This document shows positions 22,815-31,929 of a stretch of 64,000 bases of DNA, piece after piece. Source of the stretch: Hordeum vulgare subsp. vulgare. Taxonomy: Eukaryota > Streptophyta > Magnoliopsida > Poales > Poaceae. The DNA is taken from assembly GCF_904849725.1 (NCBI RefSeq), contig NC_058518.1, positions 509,193,225 to 509,257,224 on the forward strand. Reading direction: 5' to 3'. The notes under the pieces are model-generated. The model saw only the letters and a program-made list of their open reading frames with translations. It was not told the DNA's origin and did not search any database. Position numbers and translations under genes: made by a program. Within the stretch, counting starts at the first letter, position 1. Each line of letters starts with the position of its first letter.

Positions 22815-23328
22815 TTGAGGACAGGGACCGCAGGCTGTCCTCGTCGGAGGCGGCGGCGCGGCGGCGCGCGCACGGGCCCAACGAGCTGCTCGACCACCCG
22901 GGGCACTCGGTGCTGCAGCTCGTGGTGCAGCAGTTCGAGGACACGCTGGTGCGCATCCATCTCGCCACCGGCGCCGTCTCGTTCACACTCGCGCTCTCCT
23001 CGTCCCGGCGCGCTCACGCTCTCGGGCTTCGTCGAGCCGCTCGTCATCTTCCTCATCCTCGTCGTCAACGCCGCCGTCGGGGTCTGGCAGGAGACCAACG
23101 CCGAGAAGGCGCTCGAGGCGCTGCGCCAGATCCAGTCCGACCACGCCGCCGTGCTCCGCGACGCCGAGTGGGCGCCCGCCCTCCCCGCGCGCGACCTCGT
23201 CCTGGGGGACGTCGTCATGGTCCACGTAGGGGACAAGGTCCCCGCCGACATGCGCGTCCTCAGGCTCGTCTCGTCGAACCTCTGGGTCGAGCAGGGGTAG
23301 CTCACCGGCGAGACCAACTCCGTCAACT
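22815..23328 (+). pseudogene. Captured 5' part of ER-type P-type Ca2+-ATPase (ECA)
   Basis: Translation shows the cytosolic N-terminus and the start of the actuator domain of a type IIA Ca2+ pump: [20 protein letters not shown], then QFEDTLVRI, then after a frameshift near 23006 [46 protein letters not shown] and [11 protein letters not shown]. An in-frame TAG at 23298-23300 sits where the family has a serine codon, just before LTGETNSVN. The fragment stops there, before the phosphorylation site and most transmembrane helices. Two lesions and truncation make it non-functional. Confidence 0.85.
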
Positions 23329-24024
23329 CTGTGTTCGGCAGATCTCCAACTTACGTTGAATTGATTGATTGTCATCTATATCATCATTGGTATTACTGCC
23401 ATTCAAACAATTGATAATTTGGGAAGCTGATGATGTATGAATGAACCCTTGAAAAGTTGTTTCTATATTTGTTCTTACAATGGTTGATGTTGGGGATGAC
23501 TGGGAGATGAACAAATACTGTATTTATTCACTTCCTTTGAGTGTCTTTTCAAAATTGGTGTGTCTTTTCAAAATTACTAGAACACTTGTATGCTTCGTTT
23601 AGGTAGTGTTTTTGCCCTGTTTCACATGTTCCAAATAAACTTACATCTCCATCTTTGCCTGTATCTTGTTATAATTGATGTGTACCTTTGTCACAGCCTT
23701 CAATTTAAACTTACTCTACCAACTAACTGTCTGCATTGTGAATTGACAAGTTATTTTGCTAGCTTAATGTTTGGAAGCTACATCAACCATCTTATAACTT
23801 GTCATATCTTACTACTTCTTGATTAACTCTGACCTGTTGAGCAATATGTTTTATAATCTGCATCAGCATGTTATAATGCAGTTCCTTCTGTTTTTAGAAC
23901 ATAGATGATCACAGTTTTATAAAGTTAGTTTATAGTACCTGCAGTTTTGAACAACAGGTTGATTTTCCCTAGAAACAAAAAATAATAATAGGTGGTTTGT
24001 CTAACACAACTTTCTGTATTGTAG
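23329..24024. other. Non-coding spacer inside the Pack-CACTA
   Basis: AT-rich, stop-rich sequence between the Ca2+-ATPase fragment and the next captured exon. It has intron-like texture and a good acceptor (TTGTAG) at its right end, so part is probably a captured intron. Confidence 0.4.
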
Positions 24025-24691
24025 ACCCTACTTTCTCGCATCCAGGCTGAAGTGAATCACATGCGGCAAACAGTCAACCTTATGTCAAATGAAAGCCAAA
24101 ATGTGATGGTAACTTTCTTTATGTGTAGATAACACCAAGACATTTGTTTTTAACCTAGGAATTGTAATTTCTATGTTACTCATGGTTAAAATTATTGCAT
24201 ATGGGTTCCAGGATCGAGCCGCAATAGCAAAAAAAAGATTCCAGAAAGGATGGAATACACTCAGGCATGTAGTTCCTTGTTTAACCCAATTATCATTTTT
24301 GTTTCTATTTGTTTTTCATCAGCTTTGTTTAATAACTTCAAATTTGGTGTGGAAATATCTTGCCTTGAATCTTGCATATGATAAAATTCTCCCTCTTAGG
24401 TCTCAAGGAAATTCTTGATCAGCTTCCAAGAGCACATGCATCTGAATTTCGATCAGAAGTCAGTAAATATAACTGTAGTTTGCATTTCATTGGACTACTA
24501 TTCTCTTCAACTATGTACAGGTTATGTGTTGAGTAGTTGTACTATTATCTTAATAAACGTGAACTTTGCCTGTGTAATGTAAAGTTCGTGTCAACATTGT
24601 TTTCTCTTTTCCTGTCAGATTTCTGGCCTAGCCTCTCAGGTCAAGAAGGAGAAGCGTGTGCTCAACTCTGCCCTCACGAAGATTGTGAATT
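24025..24691 (+). pseudogene. Captured exons of an unrecognised coiled-coil protein
   Basis: Four exon-like blocks with plausible splice borders: 24025-24108 (reads TLLSRIQAEVNHMRQTVNLM onward), 24212-24264 (DRAAIAKKRFQKGWNTL), 24400-24462 (LKEILDQLPRAHASEF) and from 24619 (SGLASQVKKEKRVLNSALTK). Heptad-like spacing of hydrophobic residues suggests a coiled coil. I do not recognise the parent gene. Some exon joins do not keep frame (a GC donor follows the second block), so it is probably broken. It runs directly into the start codon of the next captured fragment. Confidence 0.5.
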
Positions 24692-25063
24692 ATGGGGCAG
24701 GGGACGTCGGAGTTCGCACTGCTGGACGGCGTGCTGGCGGTGCTACCGCGTGACCCCTACGAGCAGCTGGACCGCCGTCAGGGACCAGGAGAACGCTGAG
24801 CTGCGGGACCGCGTCGTGTTGCTCGACCGCGCGCTCCAAGAGACCAACGCCAGTCTCCGTGTTGTGCTCGAGGACAATGTGAGCGCGTTTCATTTCCCTT
24901 GTCTTTCCGCTCTCGTCCGCGGCTCCGCTCCTGTTAATGGTTGCCTGACCAAGCTTCTGTTGATTTGCCTTTGCGTGTGGTGGTGTGGGCGCAGATTCAG
25001 CTCAGCAAGGAATGGGACTCGCTGGCGCAGACCTCCAAGAAGTAGGCGCGCGACCTGCACAAG
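24692..25063 (+). pseudogene. Captured fragment of an At4g15545-like gene
   Basis: Starts at an ATG and reads MGQGTSEFALLDGVLAVLPR then DPYEQLD, the N-terminus of the uncharacterised plant family typified by At4g15545. An internal deletion shifts the frame, after which ENAELRDRVVLLDRALQET resumes the family coiled coil. A GTGAGC donor at 24879 and acceptor before 24995 lead to IQLSKEWDSLAQTSKK, a TAG in place of the next residue, then ARDLHK before a GT donor at 25064. Frameshift plus stop make it a pseudogene. The cellular role of the family is not known to me. Confidence 0.7.
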
Positions 25064-25586
25064 GTTTGCCGCCCCCTCCATCTTTTTACTGCAGTAATTA
25101 GACCGTGTAGTGATGTGCAACCAACTGAAATCTATGGTCATGTGATTGGTTTGGTGGTGGATGATGACTTGTGGTGATGTACTAGCTCACTCACTGGGAT
25201 TATATGTCTGAAACTCATTCGCCAATCTTGACTATTTGGTAATTAGTACACTAATTTTGGTAGTAGTACCAATGGAAGAGGGAGGTTTGACAGAATCAAG
25301 GGCTAGTAGGAAGGTAATCAACTACATTTATTCTGGTGAAAGTAAAATACAATTAATCTAATCAGAGAAAATGTTAAACTGGCATTGCTTCCTCGTTGCT
25401 TTAAGGCACTCTTTGTTATTCAAGGACCAAGCCAGATGATTGCTTCCTGGTTCTATTGTTTCTATTCTCTTCTCCATTCGACAACATTCTGAACTATTTG
25501 CTTGATATGACAAGCAAGGTTTTATTGCTTGGTTTGAGAGTCTGATCTGTAGCATATATTTAATATGTTTTATGGCCCCTCTGCAG
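25064..25586. other. Non-coding spacer inside the Pack-CACTA
   Basis: Stop-rich sequence between the At4g15545-like and sulfate transporter fragments. The left end is probably captured intron (it begins with a GT donor) and the right end carries the CTGCAG acceptor of the transporter exon. Confidence 0.4.
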
Positions 25587-26548
25587 CTGTTTTGGGCCGT
25601 TTGCCTGGCACCACTGTGTACAGGAATACATTGCAGTACCCTCAGGCATATACATACAACGGGATTGTTGTTGTCCGTGTTGATGCCCCAATCTACTTTG
25701 CTAACATAAGTTACATAAAGGATAGATTAATCTCTTCAACTATTTAAGCTCTTTGTTTCATGAAGATTCTTTGCTAGTCTGATGTCAGTTTAACCAAAAT
25801 TATTTATCAGGTTGCGTGAGTATGAGCTCAAAATTCCAAATTCAAACCGGGGACCTGATGTTGGAAGAGTGTACTTTGTGATCCTCGAGATGTCTCGTAA
25901 GCCCTTTATTTTCTGTTGCAATGTTTATATGGCGCAGACAACACTGCTGCCCACAACTAATTATTTCATTTCCGTCTGAAAAAGAATCTCAATTGTACTC
26001 ATCAGATTACCTAGATGAATGGATTAAATGATGGAATTTGTTTGGCATGCAACTGTTACATACATCGACTCTAGCGTTCTTCAAGCTCTCAAGGACCTGC
26101 ACCAAGAATACAAAGCACGCGACATCCAGGTTCTTACTCTAAGCAGTTCTTTTATTCACTAGTTCAGTACTCCATGATTTTTCTAGTAAAGACATCTGTG
26201 TGGAGACAACATTTCAAACCGTTGGAGGGTTTTTGATTGATTGCAGATTGCTATAGCGAACCCTTACCGGCAGGTGCACCTACTGTTGTCAAGAGCGGGG
26301 ATCATCGGCATGATTGGTGCGGGATGGTGCTTCGTCCGAGTGCACGATGCGGTGCAAGTGTGCCTCCAGCATGTGCAGCGTTCATAGTCGAATGCCATCA
26401 AGTTATCCCCACAGGCGTCTGGGCACTTGATGGAGTCTCCCAAGGCGCAACAGCGGTATGGTTTCCTGAGGAACCTCTGGAAAGCACAAGATGGGAATGG
26501 GAGCGCCGGTGATGAGGCCCAGTCATTGCTGCGCCAATACCTTGTGTA
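25587..26548 (+). pseudogene. Captured 3' part of a SULTR4-type sulfate transporter (STAS domain)
   Basis: Four exons in correct order: 25587 to ~25731 (LGRLPGTTVYRNTLQYPQAY, then YNGIVVVRVDAPIYFANISY), 25811-25896 (LREYELKIPNSNRGPDVGRV), ~26050-26129 (VTYIDSSVLQALKDLHQEYK) and 26247-26548 (AIANPYRQVHLLLSRAG, MIGAGWCFVRVHDAVQVCLQ). This is the C-terminal STAS domain of tonoplast SULTR4-like H+/sulfate transporters down to the natural stop. An in-frame TAG occurs after VQRS in the last exon, and the donor of the first exon is lost. Transmembrane parts are absent. Introns retained, so captured as genomic DNA. Confidence 0.85.
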
Positions 26549-27350
26549 GCCAACTGTCTCCTCCCTCGGTGCCAATCGGGATGATGATGTCTAGGGTGAG
26601 ACACAAAGCTCTGTACCTTGCTTTGGTTTTAAGTAGCAAGTGCGTTAGTACATTTTCTGTCATGTGGTGTCTATGGATTGAAATGCTGGGTGTAATGTAT
26701 TGATTGTAGTATCAAAAATGGCTCGAACCTGAAGTACTTCAAATGTGCTTCAAATTTTGTGGTGTGGGCTGTCATTTAGAGATGCTTCAGATTTATGTGT
26801 ATGTGCTTTAAAGTTGTATGGGCTCTTATTTATAGATCCATTAACAGCATAAAAGAAAAAAAAAGTTGCTGAATTCAAAAATGAAAAAGGCCAATACTAA
26901 AACTGGATCAAATGTATTTGGGCATTAAAAGGCCAGGGCCCAAATTATAATGATAAATTTTTTTTGAAAAAAACATATTAAAGTGGTTGTAAATAGGCTA
27001 AGGCCCAAAAAAAGTCCAATAAGAAAAATCCCAAAAAAATAAAACCAGCCCATGTGATCAATTGAAATGGGTTGGGCTGATTTCAACTATGATGTTTTGA
27101 TTTCGTCGTAACTTTGCCACGTATGACTGAGTTATATTGTCAACGATGATTTAGGATCATCATAAAGGTTACGACGATCCAGGAATCGTCGTAGAAGTGA
27201 CGACGATTTCGATCAAAACGTCGGTGCTGTTCATTTCTGACGCTCCGTTTTCGACGCTTGGTTTTTCGTCGTGAGATCGTCGTAAACTAAAAACCGTGAC
27301 GATGTAGCGACAAAAATATAGCGTCGTGTATTAGCATATTCCTTGTAGTG
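26549..27350. other. Transporter 3' flank and right end of the Pack-CACTA
   Basis: About 26549-26860 looks like the 3' untranslated region of the captured transporter. The rest is AT-rich, then repeated TACGACGAT/ATCGTCGTA subterminal motifs from about 27080 to the terminal inverted repeat. No gene. Confidence 0.6.
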
Positions 27351-29356
27351 GTGCCTTTGAATGATTCATTTTGAACACACAAAAAGTATGGAGTTCAAAT
27401 AAGTTAAAAAAAATGAAATCCCTTTGTAAGAGATGAGTTCTCGTTCGAAACCGTGCTACTTCGAGAGAGATTGTCGGTTTTGTACACGAACTGCATCCAG
27501 TTTTTGTCGTAGCCCTCTCAACTTTTTAACACATGCTATGTGGGTGAAATGATGATAGCATGCCAACTTTCAACATTTTCAGAGTTCATTTGTAGTGCTT
27601 TTCAATTTCAGGGTCATCAACTAGCTCAAAAAAAATAAGTAAATACACGAAATATACCGAATGAAGTCAGAAATTGTTGAAATTTTGTGATGTGCCTTTG
27701 AATGGTGCATTTTGAACACACAAAAAGTATGGAGTTCAAATAAGTTCAAAAAAATGAAATCCCTTTGTAAGAGATGAGTTCTCGTTCGAAACCCTCCTAC
27801 TTCGAGAGAGATTGTTAGTTTTGTACACGAACTGCATCCAGTTTTTGTCGTAGCCCTCTCAACTTTTTAACACATTCTATGTGGGTGAAATGATGATAGC
27901 ATGCCAACTTTCAACATTTTCAGAGTTCATTTGTAGTGCTTTTCAATTTCAGGGTCATCAACTAGCTCAAAAAAAATAAGTAAATACACGAAATATACCA
28001 AATGAAGTCAGAAATTGTTGAAATTTTGTGATGTGCCTTTGAATGGTGCATTTTGAACACACAAAAAGTATGGAGTTCAAATAAGTTCAAAAAAATGAAA
28101 TCCCTTTGTAAGAGATGAGTTCTCGTTCGAAACCGTGCTACTTCGAGAGAGATTGTCAGTTTTGTACCCGAACTGCTTCCAGTTTTTGTCGTAGCCCTCT
28201 CAACTTTTTAACACATGCTATGTGGGTGAAATGATGATAGCATGCCAACTTTCAACATTTTCAGAGTTCATTTGTAGTGCTTTTCAATTTCAGGGTCAAC
28301 TAGCTCAAAAAAATAAGTAAATGCACGAAATATACCAAATGAAGTCAGAAATTGTTGAAAGTTTGTGATGTGCCTTTGAATGATGCATTTTGAACACACA
28401 AAAAGTATGGAGTTCAAATAAGTTCAAAAAAATGAAATCCCTTTGTAAGAGATGAGTTCTCGTTCGAAACCGTGCTACTTCGAGAGAGATTGTCAGTTTT
28501 GTAAACGAACTGCATCCAGTTTTTGTCGTAGCCCTCTAAACTTTTTAACACATGCTATGTGGGTGAAATTATGATAGCATGCCAACTTTCAACATTTTCA
28601 GAGTTCATTTGTAGTGCTTTTCAATTTCAGGGTCAACTAGCTCAAAAAATAAGTAAATGCATGAAATATACCAAATGAAGTCAGAAATGGTTGAAATTTT
28701 GTGATGTGCCTTTGAATGGTGCATTTTGAACACACAAAAAGTATGGAGTTCAAATACGTTCAAAAAAATGAAATCCCTTTGTAAGAGATGAGTTCTCGTT
28801 CGAAACCCTCCTACTTCGAGAGAGATTGTTAGTTTTGTACACGAACTGCATCCAGTTTTTGTCGTAGCCCTCTCAACTTTTTAACACATGCTATGTGGGT
28901 GAAATGATGATAGCATGCCAACTTTCAACATTTTCAGAGTTCATTTGTAGTGCTTTTCAATTTCAGGGTCAACTAGCTCAAAAAAAATAAGTAAATGCAC
29001 GAAATATACCAAATGAAGTCAGAAATTGTTGAAATTTTGTGATGTGCCTTTGAATGGTGCATTTTGAACACACAAAAAGCATGGAGTGCAAATAAGTTCA
29101 AAAAAAATGAAATCCCTTTGTAAGAGATGAGTTCTCGTTCGAAACCCTGCTACTTCGATAGAGATTGTCAGTTTTGTACACGAACTGCATCCAGTTTTTG
29201 TCGTAGCCCTCTCAACTTTTTAACACATGCTATATGGGTGAAATGATGATAGCATGCCAACTTTCAACATTTTCAGAGTTCATTTGTAATGCTTTTCAAT
29301 TTCACTGTCAACTAGCTCAAAAAAAAAGTAAATGCACGAATATACCAAATGAAGTC
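27351..29356 (+). repeat. Afa-type satellite array, right part (~6 monomers)
   Basis: Continuation of the 11950-18713 array on the other side of the nested CACTA. Monomer marks occur at 27351, 27688, 28028, 28368, 28704 and 29040, ending at about 29356 within a monomer. The first base triplet is the duplicated GTG target. Several units here share a GGTCATCAACTAGC insertion variant absent from the left part. Confidence 0.9.
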
Positions 29357-29357
29357 A

Positions 29358-29885
29358 AAATAACAAAATAGATAATAGTTTGGATATTCAAAATTATTAA
29401 TTATGAAAATAAAAATAGTTTTGCATTATTTATTCAATTTGAAACACTTTTCATTATCATAGTTTTGTCAAATTCTCAAATATGCAAAAAGAATTTTTAA
29501 TAAACATAGTTTTTAATTGAAAATAACAAAATAGATAATAGTTTGGATAGTCAAAATTATTAATTATGAAAATAAAAAATAGTTTTGCATTATTTATTCA
29601 ATTTGAAACACTTTTCATTATCATAGTTTTGTCAAATTCTCAAATATGCAAAAAGAATTTTTAATAAACATAGTTTTTAATTGAAAATAACAAAATAGAT
29701 AATAGTTTTGATAGTCAAAATTATTAATTATGAAAATAGAAAATAGTTTTGAATTATTTATTCAATTTCAAACACTTTTCATTAACATAGTTTTGTCAAA
29801 TTCTCAAATATGCAAAAAGAATTTTTAATAAACATAGTTTTTAATTGAAAATAACAAAATAAGTTAATATTTTGGATAGTCAAAA
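29358..29885. repeat. 166-bp AT-rich tandem repeats (about 3.2 copies)
   Basis: Unit starting AAAATAACAAAATAGATAAT recurs near 29358, 29520, 29687 and 29852, each containing TTTGCATTATTTATTCAATT and CAAATATGCAAAAAGAATTT. Copies are nearly identical apart from the last. Confidence 0.85.
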
Positions 29886-30070
29886 TAATTAGTTTTGAAA
29901 ATAGAAAAAAATTGAAACTATATGAGAAATCATGGACAAAATTCGACCTGAATTCACTTTGAATTCAGATTTAATTTTATCCACAATTTCGAATATAGTT
30001 TCAATTTTCAGTAAGTTTAGGCCCGTAAACCTGCTTTAGAGAGGAGCTCGATGGACAAGCTGCGACGGGG

Positions 30071-30114
30071 CTTATAAACAAGTGTTTGTCCCCCTCGCTG
30101 GGCGAGGTGGTACT
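30071..30114 (-). promoter_or_regulatory. snRNA-type promoter-like module (USE + TATA), second copy
   Basis: On the minus strand AGTACCACCTCG (30114-30103) and TTTATAAG (30078-30071) are separated by 24 bp, the same arrangement as 894-937 in the left CACTA copy. The USE match to RTCCCACATCG is weaker here (two mismatches). The flanking GAGCTCCTCTCTA and TTACGGGCC words are also conserved. It points away from the CACTA protein gene. RNA product not recognised. Confidence 0.35.
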
Positions 30115-30134
30115 AAACTTATCGTGCAGCCGAG

Positions 30135-30345
30135 GAGGGGCTTTAGTCCCGGGTGGAGCCACGACCCGGGACTAAAGACCCCCTTTAGTCCCGGCTGGAG
30201 CCACGCCCCGGGACTACAGACCCCCTGCTTCCCGCCTCCTGGTCTGCCCGAAAAGAGGCCTTTAGTCCCGGGTCGTGGCTCCACCCGGGACTAAAGGGGG
30301 TCTTTAGTCCCGGGTGGAGCCACACACCGGGACTAAAGGTCCACC
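30135..30345. repeat. CACTA subterminal repeats (TTTAGTCCCGGGTGGAGCCAC)
   Basis: Five or six alternating copies of TTTAGTCCCGGGTGGAGCCA and its inverse, forming hairpin-prone palindromes just upstream of the TATA box of the transposon gene. Confidence 0.85.
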
Positions 30346-30353
30346 TATATAAG
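30346..30353 (+). promoter_or_regulatory. TATA box of the CACTA gene
   Basis: TATATAAG directly downstream of a GGGACTAAAGG subterminal motif and upstream of a GC-rich leader (30420-30600). The left CACTA copy has the same box in the same context at 625-632 on the minus strand. Confidence 0.6.
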
Positions 30354-30359
30354 CGGGAC

Positions 30360-31247
30360 TTCAAAAATTTCCAACCCAATTCGTCCATTTCTCTTCTTCT
30401 TCCTCTCGTTCTCCTGCCCGGCGCGGCACAGCGACGAACTAACCGACGCCGTCAGGCTGCCCGGCCGCCGTCCTGCTCGCTGCCGCCTGCCGTCCTCCTC
30501 GCCGTCGGCCGTCCTCCTCGCCGTCGCGCCGTCCTCCTCGCCGTCGCGCCGTCCTCCACGCCGTCCTCTCGCCGCGCGCCGTCGACACCTCCGGCCGGTA
30601 AGCCCCCCGCCCCCTCCTCCCCAACACTCCGGCCAGTATATATAGAAGAAAGGAAGAAAAAGGAGAAGAAAAGAAGAAAAAGGAGAAGAAAATAAGAAAA
30701 AGAAAAAGATTTGTTTTGTCATTTAATTCCTATTGTTATTAGGTTTGTGCTAGATTATTAGTGTTAGTAATATTTAGAATTAGGTTAGGGTTACAAGAAG
30801 AAGAAATATGAACAAAAATAAGAAAATAAGAATAGGAAAAATGAAAATAAGAAGAGGAGGAGAAGAAAAGAAGAAAAAGTGTATATTGTATAGTGTATAT
30901 GCTTAAGTGTATAGTGTATATAGTGTATAGTGTATAAGGAGAGGAGGAATTTTGCTATAGTGTGTATAGTGTATAGTGTATAAGAAAAGAAGAAAAGAAG
31001 AGGAGGAGAAGAGAAGAAAAGAAGAGGAGGAGAAGAAAAATAAAAATAAAAAGAGGAGGAATTTTGCTATTGTATAGTGTATATGCTTAAGTGTTAATAG
31101 TGTTTCTTAGATTATTGCTTAATTTTGCTACTGTATATGCTTAAGTGTTAATAGTTTAATCTTGCTATTGTATATGCTTAAGTGTTAATAGTTTATTTTT
31201 AGCAAGAAAATTAATAGAACTAGTTTATTTTTTTAGTTCATTTTACG
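30360..31247 (+). other. Leader/intron-like region of the CACTA gene
   Basis: A GC-rich CCGTCCTCCTCGCCGTCG tract (30420-30600) is followed by purine-rich AGAAGAAAAGGAGAAG repeats and by GTATAGTGTATA and GCTTAAGTGTTAATAG tandem words up to about 31200. This is probably an untranslated leader or first intron; frames here are compositional artefacts. Confidence 0.5.
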
Positions 31248-31649
31248 ATGCCTATCCCGCATCCTCGTCGTCGACTCGGCGGAGGACACCTGCTTGATCA
31301 GAGGGGCCCTGTCCGGGACTGGGCTCCGCCCGGCTGGTATTAGGAGGTGCTACCTTCCGGGGGGCGTAGGTTGGTGCGGAGCCAGTCCGTCGTTGACCCG
31401 ATCCTTGTTTGGTGGCGGTCGCGTGGGCCAGTGAGGGTGTCGAGGCTTCCGGACTCCGCGGAGGTGGTACGTCACCGTGTCAGCGAGGAGGATGAGCACG
31501 TCCGTCGCTACATGGTTGCGTTGGAGGGCAGGTTCGAGCATACCTGGCAGGTTCTTCGGGGATCTCACTGGAGCTATGATCCTGTGATGGTTCCTTCTCT
31601 TTGGGTGTCCACCGCCCGCGCCGATACCCGTCGGGCGTTACGGTTCTAG
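31248..31649 (+). pseudogene. Small CACTA-borne ORF with one nonsense codon
   Basis: A 134-codon frame from ATG at 31248 to TAG at 31647, interrupted only by TAG at 31341-31343 in the context PPGWY-stop-EVLPSGG. It encodes an arginine-rich protein with WWRSRGPVRVSRL, EEDEHVRRYMVALEGRFEHT and SYDPVMVPSLWVSTAR. I do not recognise a named domain. Similar frames occur, as far as I remember, in other Triticeae CACTA elements at this place. The length of undisturbed frame and non-random composition suggest former coding function. Confidence 0.45.
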
Positions 31650-31929
31650 ATGTATTAGTGATGCTATATGTATGATAGTATTCGAGGAGTATTAGTGATA
31701 ATATTCGACGATGTACGGACAAAAGTGATGATGTATTAGCTTCTAATTGAATGCATGCTAATTTGAATACTACTTTATTTTACAATTTGGTTTTGCTTAT
31801 TGAATGCTCAAATTGGAAAAGTACTCCTACTTTGAATACTATGCAGAAATCTAGGAGCCTCAAATTGGAAAAGTACTCCTACTTTGGTTTTTGGTACAAA
31901 GGTTAAGAGAATCCGTTTTTTGCAGAACT

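Larger units (their letters stand above)
18714..27350 (+). mobile_element. Nested Pack-type CACTA with captured host gene fragments
   Basis: Begins CACTACAAGAAATATGCT and ends with the inverse of CACTACAAGGAATATGCT, flanked by the 3-bp target duplication GTG (18711-18713 and 27351-27353). Removing it restores an uninterrupted Afa monomer. Subterminal ACGACGAT/ATCGTCGTA motifs repeat at both ends. It has no transposase of its own. The interior carries plus-strand, intron-containing fragments of stromal ascorbate peroxidase, ER-type Ca2+-ATPase, an unrecognised coiled-coil gene, an At4g15545-like gene and a SULTR4-type transporter, all with disabling changes. Length 8,637 bp. Confidence 0.93.

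Noticed and set aside
22559..23326. 255-codon minus-strand frame
   Set aside because: Antisense of the Ca2+-ATPase fragment, whose plus-strand translation matches a known family.
30345..30722. 125-codon minus-strand frame in CACTA leader
   Set aside because: Arg/Gly-rich low-complexity antisense of the leader; no conservation with left copy.
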